A stretch of 64,000 nt of DNA from Bemisia tabaci (lineage: Eukaryota > Arthropoda > Insecta > Hemiptera > Aleyrodidae), in the NCBI RefSeq assembly GCF_918797505.1, contig NC_092794.1, forward strand, positions 72,391,345-72,455,344, written 5' to 3'. The translations under genes and the position numbers were made by a program. Of the stretch, positions 43,681 to 56,614 are shown in pieces (within the stretch, counting starts at the first letter, position 1; the number at the start of each line of letters is the position of its first letter). The notes below the pieces were generated by a model that was given only the letters and a program-made list of their open reading frames with translations, made no database searches and was not told where the DNA came from.

Positions 43681-44160
43681 TTCCGTCGAGATTCTGGAAC
43701 GCAAAGGCGCTTTAAAAGTATTCTGGGGCTATAATAGCTAAATCACCGGTAGTAAATTCGTTATATTATTAAAAAGAAATTGACTCCATAGTTTAATTCC
43801 TTAGTTTCTTGAATACGATTATTTTAAGCACTTAAACATTTATACCACCAATTTTAGCCATGGGGTGATTTCCTGAGAGCCGATAATATCACGAATTTCT
43901 CATAGAACCCCTCAACAGTGGCTTGCTTTTTTGGCAGCCGATTCGGCCATCGAACCGGAGTTTAAATGGAAGCTGATAATAACCCAAAGCTCTGAGAAAA
44001 ATTTTGAGATGAGTATAAGAACGGTTTGTTGTAAGTAGCGAGGAGAGGCGGGCAAAGCGGCTAAAATCCTATCTAATTTTTACAGTTTTTCTGTTGAATT
44101 CTAGGTGGCGGTAGCCACCCCGGCCCAATCCTAAAAAACTCCCTCTAAAAAATGACGACC

Positions 44161-44205
<45 letters not shown>

Positions 44206-45815
44206 TGGGTGGCTGCTGCCTAACTAGTTTTACACGAAACAACGCGACCGGGCTTTTCTGCACGGTTTGCGGTCCATTAAGCTCTCCTACTAATTAAGTC
44301 GGAGAGTAAACCCCAAAAACCCTATAATATTTGGGTAGAGTATGCTCAGCTCTACTCGTAATGCCCACCCTTTTTAAGTTTCGTTAAATATTAAAAAAGT
44401 TATTAAGCTTTAACGACAAATTTTGGACCCCAAAACTTGACGATCGTTTTTGACGACATGGACCCCAACAAAAGCTGACACTGATGGAATTGTTGAGCAG
44501 ATTCGGGGCAGATTCGAGGCCCGCGAAACGCCCGGCCGCGGAATGGCGGGCGTGATTTTGGCCAACAAATTACAGCTAAACCGTAGAAAAAAACCATATA
44601 AAAGTATACATATTTCAAATCTGTGGTATATAATGCCGGACCGTTTTTTTCAAAAATTGAAATTAACGACGTATAAGGGAGAACGATTGATAATTGAGTC
44701 GTTTTTGACGTTTTAGAAAGTCGAGCAGTAAGTAGACCTACAGCAATAATTGTAGCATAAAGCCATTTAAACTAGGTAAAATTTAAATCTGTAGACTTCA
44801 AGGATTGTACTTCCGCAAAGTTTTCAGACTTATATGGACGCCAAAATGAGAATTAATCAAAGAAGGAGCGGGTCCTTCAATTCTTCAAGCACATTTGAAT
44901 TTGAAAATAACTTGTAGAACCGCGCGATGGATGGTGAGCGCCGACTCCAGAGGTTAAATTTCAGGTTATGCTACTGTTATTATGGCTTTAAATATTTAAT
45001 TAATACGAAGAAGATAGATTAATTGAAATAATAAGATGAAGATAGATTAATTGATGCGTGTTTCCATTTTATCGTAGCCGAAGATAACTGGATCCATTTC
45101 TATATAATCCTTTTATGATTCCCGCACCCTTGATAAATTTAGTTGCCACAGTAAGTACTCGGATCAACCTGCCATTTCTTCCCAGCGGCCCTGATCTAGT
45201 GATCTTTTCAAGTAATTGTTCATGAATGATTGATGATATCCCACTATAGTGAGTCCGAGATACTATTTCTCGTTAATAAGATTCAGCAACTTTTCACCAG
45301 AAAATCATCCTTTCCCTCAATACGATGATGTGTGTCTGGGATCTCAATCGGTGGGAATGAATCTGCGTTTCCACTTTCTACTAAAATTTTGCTAGCAGCC
45401 AGGCAGCCTACCTCCTCCGGAGTTGATGTGTGTTTTCTCAGTGTATCATGTTATATCGGTGCATAAAGCCTCAATGTTTTCATAGACTTGTAATGCTCTA
45501 TATTGGAAACGCGGTTTACGCATTCACCCATCAGTCGTGCGTATGTGTCTTCTTAAAGAAGCTACGCAGCACTCTGTTAATGAAATCAACTCAATGTCAC
45601 AACATCCAAGATACTTGACTTCAAACATTACTGTTAATTTGATTATCAGCAAGTCTCCTTGATTCTGTGTCAGAAGTTGATTGAATCGTCTAATTTGCCT
45701 GTATTTGGATAAAATTCTTCAAATCAAGGTCTTTCATATTGACCTCTGCAGAAGGTATGTATCTATATGCTACTATTTCATTGGTTTGATAAAATTGAAA
45801 TGCTATAACTAATGC
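43054..45815. other. Anonymous DNA with two long A-runs
   Basis: A-runs lie at 43653-43680 (28 bp) and 44162-44203 (42 bp). GGTGGCGGTAGCCACC, a small palindrome at 44103, has a relative at 57690-57705. The 88-codon frame at 44450-44716 has no domain. No repeat family of the window is present between 44720 and 45815. Confidence 0.45.
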
Positions 45816-47660
45816 AGGATATCCTTGATGATAACCTCTCTATACATCGGCTAAAATTTGCAGTACCTGGAGACGTAAACTTGCCGTCACTGCTTACCAC
45901 AAATAGGAGATAATACAGAGCAGCTGTTCGATATAATACATCAGTGCCGCCTGACCTCTAGATTATCTGAGTCCTCGCCTGACAAATTTACCCACTATGA
46001 GAGTGCGACAGAAAATTAGCTGGTTCATTTAGCACGGAAAATGGATACAGGAATTAATTCTCTGGCACACCCTGAAAGTGAGTTAAAACTCATTAGATGT
46101 GGACTTTGGGTAGCCAGAACTGGCAGAATAATGAAAGCTATCGATTGAGACTGAGGCGACTAAAAATATTAGTTATATAATATTTTGGGCTGCAACAGTA
46201 TATCAACAGAGCATCTGTTTTGACAGAAAGTGGGCATTGAATGCCCGAGTTGAGAAATCTCTCATAAATACCTGCTTACTTTACCTGCCACTGTATTGAT
46301 GTGAGAGTTACCTTAATCGGATGGTTGCAGAATCTCCCTGGCAATTCCCAGCATAGATATGATGGTGCTCCACATAATTAACTTACCGGCAGAAACATTC
46401 GCTCGATAGAATCGTATGAGAGGGATCACATAGCATAGGATATAAAATTAAGCCTTGAATTTAGGTGATGTTTATACTTTAACCTCTGGTTCTCGGTCTA
46501 CGGTACGAAAGGGACGGACTAATACAGAAGAACCATACATGACAAGTGGCTCCTAAGTTGTCATTTATTTGAGTCCTTAGCTGAAAAGTTCATGCCTGAA
46601 GGTGTGACAGAAAATGGACTGTTTTTTCCATCCTTGAAAGTAAAACAAAGAATCAAAATTGTACTCTCCGTTTTACCCTTATAGTGCGTTGAAACTCAAT
46701 TGCAGCCGACTCTGCATGACCAGAATTGGCAGATACAGACTCATAAAAATGAAATGTTATTGAAAGGAAAACCAAAAATTAAAGTGGTATTCTCTGTTGT
46801 ACCCTGATAACGCACTGAAACTCAATCGCTGTTGACTCTGTATGACCAGCATTGGCAGATAAAGGCTCCTGAAAATGAAATGTTATCAAACTGTTTCATT
46901 ACCGTTCAGAAGATTCATGCTATTGAGATCGAAATTTCAGTTGTGGTAACTGTAATTTTTGCTTGCGGAAGCATCAACTCTTACTGTTTATCTTTTCCAA
47001 TGACGAGTTAACTGGTCACATTTCTCAAGATACAGAATGCCATAGCTTTAGAGACATCTCTCATAAAACTAAAAATATTGATAAATACTTACTTTGCTTA
47101 CTGTCTTTATGAGACGGTATCACGCGTTTGCAATGTTATTTCTGATGATGAAATTGGAGCTCGGAGAAATTGCGATTCGAATGGTCAAAGGACCTGGCAG
47201 GCATAACTAGGTATAAGCAGCGTAAATGATACAGGTCCTGCACTGAGCTGCAGAATTTAGCTTGCATTCTATCATTAGTTCCAAGAATCCAAAAAAAAAA
47301 ATGTTGGATAATGTAAGACATAAAAGGTATCCCTTAACACAGGTGATGCCTCTAATGTAAATCCTGGTTTTGTGCCTACTGTACACAGGAGATGGAACAT
47401 TACATAGAAGTCCTATATTAAGAGCAGCTCTGAAGTTGTTGATTATCAGGGTTCTTGCCTGACCCATTCACCCACTTTGAAGGTGTGACAGTAAATAGAC
47501 TGGTTAATTTTATAATTGAAAATAAACCCATTATTAGTTAAACTGGCACTCTCCCTTTCACCCTGTTGCACGTTTAAAGTCAATGTGTCTTTGTGGACTC
47601 TAGTTGACCAGAATGGCCAAATGGAGAATCATAATGATGAAAGCTATAAAAGGATTTCAT
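45816..47660 (+). repeat. Three diverged units of a segmental repeat of about 0.6-0.9 kb
   Basis: An ordered set of words recurs three times at about 45820-46170, 46436-46760 and 47311-47650. In order they are GGTGATG or GATGATA with AACCTCT, a TACAGA or TACATAGA word, TGAGTCC, CTGACCCATTCACCCACT-like, GGTGTGACAGAAAATGGACT-like, CTCTC followed by CACCCT, and GACCAGAATTGGCAGA. A fourth short copy of the last part lies at 46762-46885. Identity is low (about 60-65% by eye), so the duplication is old. No open frame is shared. It may be intronic or regulatory sequence; function unknown. Confidence 0.55.
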
Positions 47661-47664
47661 TGCA

Positions 47665-47784
47665 GCAGGCCGATTATTGAAAGTTTGAAGCAGTCTGATA
47701 AGAGATCGAAATGCGATATATTGCACGGTTAAGATAGGGCTGTCTTGCCTTGTCGTACTGACATAGTTTCAATAATCAGCATGC
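47665..47784. mobile_element. Small K-family MITE fragment
   Basis: Ends GCAGGCCGATTATTGAAA and the imperfect inverse TTTCAATAATCAGCATGC, with a non-matching centre. The ends resemble the 54550-54843 element. Low complexity makes this tentative. Confidence 0.4.
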
Positions 47785-48887
47785 AGTTGAGAAAATTTAT
47801 GTCATCACAACTAAAGTTTATTGTATACCATCTCCTTATGAACGGAAAGATTTAACGCAAGTACCAAGATGATTTCGTATGATGTCTGGATAGGAATGCA
47901 CATAGTAAACAAGTAAGTAGCAACTTTTCGTTTCAGGCACATTGTGCCCAAGCATTGTGCCCTCAGTAATCAGAGAATCATAAAAGAAAACTCACTCACA
48001 ACGAAAAAGGTACCTAGAGAGAGAAGGAATCATGGAAAATCAAGAATGGTCACATTTGGAAGTATTATTCCTCGGGGCAGCATAAAATTGAAAATGTTTC
48101 GTGCGTACAATGAGAAAACCATTCAAGAAGTTATATTGTTATTAATTTCAGAAATAATATGACATAGAAAAAGAGACAGGAGCCAGGAGAAATTGAAATT
48201 GCAATGCTATTTTGCTCAAACCCGATTCAAAATTTCCAAACGAAACTATAACATAATTATCATAACCTCTCTAAGCACTATCTATGGCTTAGACTGCGCA
48301 TTAGGAAATTTCGGCGAGACTAGAGTCCCTTCAGGCGGGACGATAGGCAACTCAGCAACACCCAGCAAGTCCGAGACCGAGACAATGGAAATGCCTGTCA
48401 TGCCAGTGCCGTTGCCTGATACGGGTACTTTTCGTTCGTATATCCGGATGTATCCACTAAGCGGAAGGCGCGTCTTTACCCTGATTTACCCCGCTAGCTG
48501 TCTTACCTACCGCGCGACTTAGATTGCGTTATAAGTCAATGCGCTTTACTGTAGTTTCTATCGTTCGTAGCCAATGAGAATTAGGCATTACGTCAAGTGA
48601 CCCAACTTTGTCACGATTTCAATACTGACCTGCGGTTTTTTTTCTGTGACGTACAGGGTGTGCCAAAAATATGGATCCTTCCTTACTGATGTCTCGAGAA
48701 CGATTACAGATTATTGACATGCGGTTTGAACGAAATTCCTTAAAAAAAGGTGGGCCGCTTTCGAGGGGGGGGGGGGGGGGGTCGTTTCCTCTCTGCCTCG
48801 CGCCCGCGGGAACAACTTTTAAATTTAAAATGGGAACTCTCTTTGCCTGATACTTCGTAGAAGTCATACCAAAAATACGTGATATCC
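47785..48887. other. Anonymous DNA, no gene seen
   Basis: A 109-codon frame ends at 48522 but has no domain and no clear ATG. CAGGGTGTGCCAAAAATATG at 48655 looks like a transposon end, but the partner end was not found. A G-run (48764-48781) precedes the hairpin at 48888. Confidence 0.4.
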
Positions 48888-50348
48888 TTCCAAAAAAACA
48901 AAAATATGATTTTTGTACAAAATTTCGGCCCAATCCAAAAAATGTCACTAATTACCAAAAACAAAAAAAAAACCAGGCACCCAAAAAATATGATGGCAGT
49001 ACCGTTTGGATTCATCATATAAAAGGAAATGATATCAAAACGGCCCAATTTTCTCTTTCATGCCCATGCAATATACCAAACACCCCAACTTTTTTCACAA
49101 AAAAAAAATAAATAAATAAATAAATACCTATAAGGCATGATGACCTGAACACGTTTATTGGATCCATCGCTTTAAAGGAGTATGATATCAAATCGGTCCA
49201 ACTTCTCTGAAATATGCCCATCTCGGATCAATAATTTTTTTGAGACCTTCCGACTCATCGCTGAGGAGACACTGATCATTACTTGACCCTTAGTATATGT
49301 CCTTGTTTAGATGTCAAAGAGTTCCTTATGAGAACTGTAATGAATTTTTTTTTCTTTGAAGAGATAAAATCAAAAAATCGTCATAAAATTGAAAAAAAAA
49401 TTCGAAGAAAAAAAAAGGAATGGGCCGGCCGGCACGTACAAAAAAAAGGGGGAAATGTAGATACATTGGTATGCCCCAACATTTTGGCATGGGTGACCGA
49501 CCCGGTCTTGCCAACATCCATGAAGTTGCTAAGAAAGAAGCATTGTAAGTAGGAGGCACATAATATTCGCAATAATACGCCAAGGTTCAGTAGTTTGTAA
49601 GGCCTTCTATCAGAAACAAACAAAGAATATGGCATTGCTTGAAAGTTGTTAAGTTGTTCACCCATGTGTGAATATCTTTCAGTCTATCTTTCAATGACGA
49701 TTTCAAGAAGGACTGATCCTCCTTTTGACGATGATACTTGTTAATGTATATGTGAAAGAGAGACGATAATCACCCTATATTATCTACCACTTGTATGTAC
49801 GGCCGGCCGGCCCATTCCTTTTTTTTTCTTCGAATTTTTTTTTCAATTTTATGACGATTTTTTGATTTTATCTCTTCAAAGAAAAAAAAATTCATTACAG
49901 TTCTCATAAGGAACTCTTTGACATCTAAACAAGGACATATACTAAGGGTCAAGTAATGATCAGTGTCTCCTCAGCGATGAGTCGGAAGGTCTCAAAAAAA
50001 TTATTGATCCGAGATGGGCATATTTCAGAGAAGTTGGACCGATTTGATATCATACTCCTTTAAAGCGATGGATCCAATAAACGTGTTCAGGTCATCATGC
50101 CTTATAGGTATTTATTTATTTATTTATTTTTTTTTTGTGAAAAAAGTTGGGGTGTTTGGTATATTGCATGGGCATGAAAGAGAAAATTGGGCCGTTTTGA
50201 TATCATTTCCTTTTATATGATGAATCCAAACGGTACTGCCATCATATTTTTTGGGTGCCTGGTTTTTTTTTTGTTTTTGGTAATTAGTGACATTTTTTGG
50301 ATTGGGCCGAAATTTTGTACAAAAATCATATTTTTGTTTTTTTGGAAG
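48888..50348. repeat. 1.46 kb hairpin, arms 553 bp
   Basis: Arms 48888-49440 and 49796-50348 are inverse copies at about 99% by eye, around a 355-bp loop. Small differences include the inner ends (GGCCGGCCGGCACGTACA against the inverse of TGTACGGCCGGCCGGCC). Paired open frames on opposite strands (for example a 68-codon frame present in both arms) are identical because of the inversion. They have no domain and are not called genes. No terminal motif or target duplication is evident, so a transposon, a local inverted duplication and an assembly artefact all remain open. Confidence 0.9.
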
Positions 50349-51246
50349 TTAATGTTTCCGCGGGCTTCTGACTGTCCACACATAGTTCTGTTCAGCATAT
50401 CGATACATAAGTATTTACATTTTACATACGTAGAATCTAATTTTCACGTCGGGGAGTTGACATATTTTGATTTTTTCGATTTTATACGGAAAATTGATGG
50501 TTTTTCGGGATTGAAATTATTATTGTTTCATGAAAAATAAATGCACCCAAAATGACTATAGCATATTGATTCTTACACATTTGCACTCACAAAATTGGTT
50601 GGTAAATTCAACGAGTGGGTGCATCGACCTGGTATATCAAGTTTCTGCAATTTTTTACGGCAAATCAGTAGATTTTCGGGATGTAGATTGCTTACTTTCA
50701 ATTCATGAATGAATAAAGCAACGACATGGTTGAACTTCTTTGCATGGAAAGACGTTTTAAAATAACAAAATCAAGACGTATTTAATGCAATTGCATTTAT
50801 ATCGAGTCAATTTCTTTTCAATAATATAACGGGATTTTTACTACCGGTGATTTGGGTATTTTAGCCCAAAATACCTTTAAATCGACTTTATCTTCTAGGA
50901 GTTCGACAGAATTTTTCCTTTCTTCGCTTAAATTATTCCGTAGCACTTTTCTTCAAGAATCTGATAAGATTTTGCTTGAGGCAGATCAAAAAACTTAAAT
51001 TCGATCGAATAGCTTTCTACTTTCACAATACACGGTCTCGTCAAGGTGCGTCTTTGACCTCGCAGTGTTGGATCGTGAATTCTCTTTTTATGCTGTTTGC
51101 CTATTTTGAAATCTCTGTAAATGAAAACTAAAGGGGTTGATATGTGCGAGTTAATGACGCGCCTTATCAACACATTGTGTTGGAGTTCACTGCTTGTTTT
51201 TTTTTTTGGGGGGGGGGGGGGGGGGTTGCGATGAAAATCATTCAAC
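50349..51246. other. Anonymous AT-rich DNA, no gene seen
   Basis: Two loosely similar stretches (50490-50545 and 50650-50710), each with a TTTTCGGGAT word before CATGAAAAATAAA or CATGAATGAATAAA, hint at an old local duplication. A long G-run lies at 51208-51225. Open frames have no domain. Confidence 0.4.
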
Positions 51247-51479
51247 CACGGAAAAAATTAAATTGATGATTTAACAATTGAATTGCTAAAAAAAAAGTGA
51301 CGGCAATGTTTCAATGTAGATTTTACACAAAAAAATGTTACTTTAACCACTTTTGTAAGCTAATATAACCACGAAGTTGGTTAAAGTAGCATTTATTTGT
51401 TGTAAAATCTTTATTGAAACATTGCCGTCACTTTTTTTAGCGATTCAATTGTTAAATCAGCAATTTAATTTTTTCAGTG
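51247..51479. mobile_element. Palindromic MITE, CACKG-A-run termini
   Basis: Left end CACGGAAAAAATTAAATTG and right end CAATTTAATTTTTTCAGTG. Inside, AGTGACGGCAATGTTTCAAT mirrors ATTGAAACATTGCCGTCACT, and GTTACTTTAACCA mirrors TGGTTAAAGTAGC. Flanks TTCAAC and TTCAAT may be a short target duplication. One end reads CACGG and the other CACTG, linking the two terminus types. Confidence 0.82.
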
Positions 51480-51818
51480 TTCAATTATCGAGTTCAAGGT
51501 TAATTTTTGTCATTAATATCCACGTAATATTTAAACTTTCCTTGCGTTTTCCTCAAATCACAAAGATAGACATTCGTCTCTTTCATCTGTGACCTTTCAA
51601 ATATCCTTGCATTAATAAAATTTATACGATGATGCTACACGGCATTTAAGAAAGTCTTTACAAAGTATTAATGTATTGTAAAGTATTTACATAATTAACA
51701 ATCGATAATACATCCTTGACATCACAAGTTATCATCCATAAAAAAGAATATTTATCAATACATAGGCTTCCATGTTTTATCAAGTGCAGGTGTATAATTA
51801 TGAAAGCATATCGATGGC

Positions 51819-51870
51819 TAAAGTTCAAAACCACATATCTCTGTTTGCACATATCTCTGCATATCTCTGT
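51819..51870 (+). mobile_element. G-family end fragment
   Basis: CGATGGCTAAAGTTCAAAAC followed by CACATATCTCTGTTTGCAC, with two extra copies of CATATCTCTG, is the terminal part of a G-family element. The rest is missing where the 51879 hairpin begins. Confidence 0.65.
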
Positions 51871-51878
51871 TTGTTATC

Positions 51879-53668
51879 ATAAACTACAAAAACCCTCAAA
51901 AACATTTTCGGGCAAAAAATCCGGTCGAGGAAATTGACGTGTTACATCTTATTAACCAAAAAAATTCTCTTTCACCCCTCCAAGAAGGTTGATAAAACTA
52001 AGTAAGTAACTATGAGATGGCAAAAAGCTCTCTTAAATTTTCAGGGTCCATCAAGGCCACATATGTCCACAAACTTACTCTATATGGTTTAAAAAAAAAG
52101 AAACAAAAAATAATCCCTTAACAATAAGAAAATTTAAAAAAAAAAAACAAAAACAAAAACCGATTATGTGGTTCACAGATATGTACATAAATCCTTCGAA
52201 TGAACTTGAAATCACAAAATCGGTCGAGAAAATTTAAATGAATTTTCTCCTTCAATTATGAGTTCCGCAACAAGCACGACTCGCTTGAAGCTTTCCATAC
52301 ACGAGCCGCAAGAAACTAATTTCTTCTTTCTTACCTACTGATTGTGAGGAGAGCGGGAGCATTTACTTTTTCCTTCATTTATACAGGATGCAACAAGCAT
52401 GACTCTTCCGTTTGCAGAAACCCTTTCATTAAGGAGATCGCGAGAGCCTTTACCGCGTTTATTTCCAAAAGGGATTACTCCAGAATTTCATGCATTTTAA
52501 TAATTTAAACGATTCATCTGTTCTTCTCTTCTCTCCTTCTGTCCATTGACAGAGATACACAATTTTTCCGACTCACTGACGCGACCGGCTCGATGCTCTC
52601 AGTGAAACGATGCCTTTTTATCCCTGACGCCAGCTTCAGTTTTACCAGTGGACCCATTTTACCACATAGGTACATTTCAGACTCTTTCGATTAACTTCGC
52701 TGCATCTAAATCATGGTTGCTTTTACTGTAAGCTTACCATATGATTTGGATGGTGAGAAGGCTAAAAGTTTTCGTTTACTTTTCCTTTTTTTCATTTTCA
52801 CGAAACGGGTCCCATTTGACAAGAGGAGTTACTTAAAGAAATTGAATTAAGTTTCGATATAAGAAAACTCACACCCATGCTGTGATGTAAGTGTTATTCT
52901 GATTTTTTTTTTTTTTTTTTTTATATCTTAGAGGTAATCCACACTTGTTTACGCATCGAGCCGGTCGCGTCAGTGAGTCGGAAAAATTGTGTATCTCTGT
53001 CAATGGACAGAAGGAGAGAAGAGAAGAACAGATGAATCGTTTAAATTATTAAAATGCATGAAATTCTGGAGTAATCCCTTTTGGAAATAAACGCGGTAAA
53101 GGCTCTCGCGATCTCCTTAATGAAAGGGTTTCTGCAAACGGAAGAGTCATGCTTGTTGCATCCTGTATAAATGAAGGAAAAAGTAAATGCTCCCGCTCTC
53201 CTCACAATCAGTAGGTAAGAAAGAAGAAATTAGTTTCTTGCGGCTCGTGTATGGAAAGCTTCAAGCGAGTCGTGCTTGTTGCGGAACTCATAATTGAAGG
53301 AGAAAATTCATTTAAATTTTCTCGACCGATTTTGTGATTTCAAGTTCATTCGAAGGATTTATGTACATATCTGTGAACCACATAATCGGTTTTTGTTTTT
53401 TTTTTTTTTTTTTAAATTTTCTTATTGTTAAGGGATTATTTTTTGTTTCTTTTTTTTTTAAACCATATAGAGTAAGTTTTTGGACATATGTGGCCTTGAT
53501 GGACCCTGAAAATTTAAGAGAGCTTTTTAGCTCATAGTTACTTACTTAGTTTTATCAACCTTCTTGGAGGGGTGAAAGGGAATTTTTTTGGTTAATAAGA
53601 TGTAACACGTCAATTTCCTCGACCGGATTTTTTGCCCGAAAATGTTTTTGAGGGTTTTTGTAGTTTAT
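51879..53668. repeat. 1.79 kb hairpin, arms about 717 bp
   Basis: Arms 51879-52596 and 52953-53668 are inverse copies at about 99% by eye, around a 356-bp loop. Differences are small: A-run lengths, CTCTTTC against CCCTTTC, and GAGATGGC against GAGCT. Marks are AAATCCGGTCGAGGAAATTG, GAGACAAG-free sequence with GCGACCGGCTCGATGC at the inner end, and ATAAACTACAAAAACCCTC at the outer end. No coding frame with a domain. No terminal motif or target duplication seen. Confidence 0.92.
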
Positions 53669-54549
53669 ATCAGCTCGTTTTTGAATGGAGAAAGGTGTGG
53701 CCATAAAATATTAAGTAGGTACTATTGGCTATTTGAAAATCCTGAATGAATGGAAAGTAAACAACAGCTGCTAAAGCACTAACACATTCAGCGGAAATTT
53801 TAATAGCACCCACTGACTTTGTGATCAGTCTGGAAATAGGTAGTTGAAAGTAGTGGGGCTACCTAAGGTAGTCAAATGTATCAGTATACCTATTGGAAAG
53901 GCTCACAGGAAAAGGGTGACAGGGGAGGGGGAGGGGTTAAATAGCTATCGAGTTGTCATTTACCTGCGTGAGAAAATTAATGGAAAAAGAGTATAACTTA
54001 TTGTCATAGGCATTACACTGTAAGCTTATTCCAAGTGATAAAATAATTTTGCTCATTTGTTTCAACTACGCACATCATCCCTCTGAAGCGCACCTATGTT
54101 TGTATTAATGCTAGCAGCAAGTTTTTCGATACTGAATTTCATCACTCAGCAACCTATCAGATGATAATGGAAATTCATGAGAGCGTTGCCTTATAAATCA
54201 TAGGTACTCTGTATGGAATGATGAATTATTCATGAAACAACCAGTGAATGAAGTAGTAGAGCACAAATTTTACCAAAATGAGTCTATTTGATGTGGCATG
54301 ACTTTAAACCAGCTAGGTATTTTCATGACTTTTGGGATTATTATTCTTTAGAGCATCCGAACATCCAAACTTTGTTCCTACAGACTCTAGGTACACCATA
54401 CTCTAAGGAGCATTGTAAAAGAAAAATTGTCGATGATTGCAATGAAATGAGAAATATTTTCATTTCCCCTGAATACTTAATTTCTCATTGAAAATTTGGC
54501 AACAGGCATACTTATCGCATAAGATGATCTTCCTAACTTGAGGGTGCCA
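53669..54549. other. Anonymous AT-rich DNA, no gene seen
   Basis: No repeat family or exon recognised. A short G-rich patch is at 53925-53940. Confidence 0.45.
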
Positions 54550-54843
54550 GCAGCCTGATTGTTGAAAGTTTGTGTTTGAAAGGTAGACACAGATGACATT
54601 GGTTAAAAGGTGGAGCGTTATTGATCAAATATGTCTTATCGCTGTTTTATCGTGCCTTTGTCTGGTGGAATGGACAACATACTGTCAGAAATTTAAGAGA
54701 TGCCTTTAGCTTGTCTAGGGTTCCACCCATCAGAGGCACGACAAAACAGCGACAAGACATAGCGCCGACCAATCACGTACCGCCTTTTGACCTATGTCAT
54801 CTATGTCTACCCGAGAAACACACAATTTCGACAATCAGGCTGC
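54550..54843. mobile_element. K-family palindromic MITE
   Basis: 294 bp. Ends GCAGCCTGATTGTTGAAAG and the inverse CGACAATCAGGCTGC. The pairing runs nearly to the centre: GATGACATTGGTTAAAAGG with CCTTTTGACCTATGTCATC, and TATGTCTTATCGCTGTTTTA with the inverse. Flank duplication not resolved. Two short frames (82 and 63 codons) crossing it are shadows. Confidence 0.85.
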
Positions 54844-56614
54844 AGGTTCTGACAATGAATACCTATTAAGAGAATTTCTCACTGACCTTATTAAGTATCG
54901 GCCATTGCAAAAAAATACCTGCGCATGCAATGAAATAGCTTGTCTTTCTCTTGGATTAATTTCGAATAATATCGCTTCACCATAAAATTTGTCAAATCAT
55001 ATACTTGCCCACCTAGGTAGTGCCTTAAGTTATTTTAAAAAATGCAATAGCCACGAAGAAAGTATTTGGTCGTAATACAGGCATTTTAAGGATAAAATAT
55101 TGCAAAATTTACCTCTTAAATTCCTTGAGTTTTTAAGGTTCACTGACAGACATCAACCGAAACGGCAATCTCTTGATAAGAGCATTTAGTTAATATATGG
55201 AGGGTGATTGATATGCGAGCTTTCCATTTCTTCTCATAAATGATACCAATTGATCTAATCACATTCAGCCGTGGACGATTAGCGGTGCAGAAACTAGGTA
55301 GGTCAATACTGAACTCCGAACACCTGATATTTTACGTGCACTGTTTCACTGGAGTAATTACATGCTGGGAGCTGAGCTTAGAAAGCACTCGCTAGGTCAA
55401 AATGGAATAATACTTCAGTGACACATCTAGGAATAAGTATAAATAGCAATAAGTGGGTGCAAACATAACCTTATGACTTGATGTAAACAAACACTCAATA
55501 CGTGAATGACACAGAGGCTCCCTCTAGCAAACTGGTCCTCATTTAAAACAGAGAACTGAGATGAAATATCCATTAACAGGGTGGAGATTATCCCCTCACA
55601 TAAGCAGCAAGAAAGAGGGGCAGCGATTTAAACAAAGCTTTCCATTCCGATTTAGGTGGGTATATCCTCTCACTTACTGGGGCTGATGCAATCAGGCAAG
55701 GCTCATAGACAAAGTAAGGATCATGAAGACATACTTCTGGCTGGATAAAAAGATAATTGTTAATATAATTGTATTCAGCCTTGATTGACACGATCGCACT
55801 TATTCCAATGGAATTAGGTAGGAACTGGCACCTACGTATGTTACTACTGTAGTCCTCTTAACAGATAAGCAATTTATTCTGTTACGCTTTTGTACGGAGG
55901 AAGAATGGACGCACCCATTTCACACGGTAATCGATGCAAGAAAATGAAGCCTTCATTGTGTTTTCATCATCAACTTATGAAATTATGAGAATAATACGAG
56001 TACATACCTTTCATTAAAGACCTTGTTACTAAAGTTGGGCAAAATGATGTTTCTAACAACTCCTGACGCAAAATCAAAGAGACTCAGAAGAAACCAATTT
56101 GAGCAAATGCTCACAGTCAAAGACCTTTGATTATGTGACATTCAGTTGACCTATGATTGAACTGTTCCGAAAAGGGATGGAATTGTGCCTCACATACTCA
56201 GGTACGCAAGCCGCGCGTAACAAGAACGGTAGAAGAGATAGGAGGATTCCAAGATAAATCATGAAGGAAACATGTTCTTAATGTAAATAACATACACTTC
56301 AGAGAAGCATAATCACTCCAGAGCACATAGGTTGATGGCAAGATATAGAGCGAATAAATTTTGGTCGAAGTTCAGTGACAGTCGCATGTGAAGGCCGAGG
56401 CTCATATTCCAGTAATTTTTAGACTTTAGTAGTGAGAATACATTCTGTGATGTAAATGCTGCTTCCTTTGGAGAGTTTGGCACAATTTCGGTGTAATTTC
56501 TTTGACGTAATTTACCGGAATTACATCTATCGCTTCGGTCAGGTACTGACATAAACATGACGACATAACCTCACTTAAAATTTTGTCACATATCGTTCAA
56601 TAAAATAAAGATAT
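54844..56614. other. Anonymous AT-rich DNA, no gene seen
   Basis: No repeat family and no convincing exon. The longest minus-strand frames (67 and 81 codons) have no domain. The stretch may be single-copy intron or intergenic DNA. Confidence 0.45.

Noticed and set aside
48655..48720. Transposon end CAGGGTGTGCCAAAAATATG
   Set aside because: It resembles known DNA-transposon ends, but no inverse partner was found within the next few kilobases, so no element can be delimited.
49015..50220. Identical 68-codon and related frames on opposite strands at 49015-49221 and 50014-50220
   Set aside because: They are the same sequence in the two hairpin arms. The frames are low in complexity with no domain, so duplication by inversion explains them fully.
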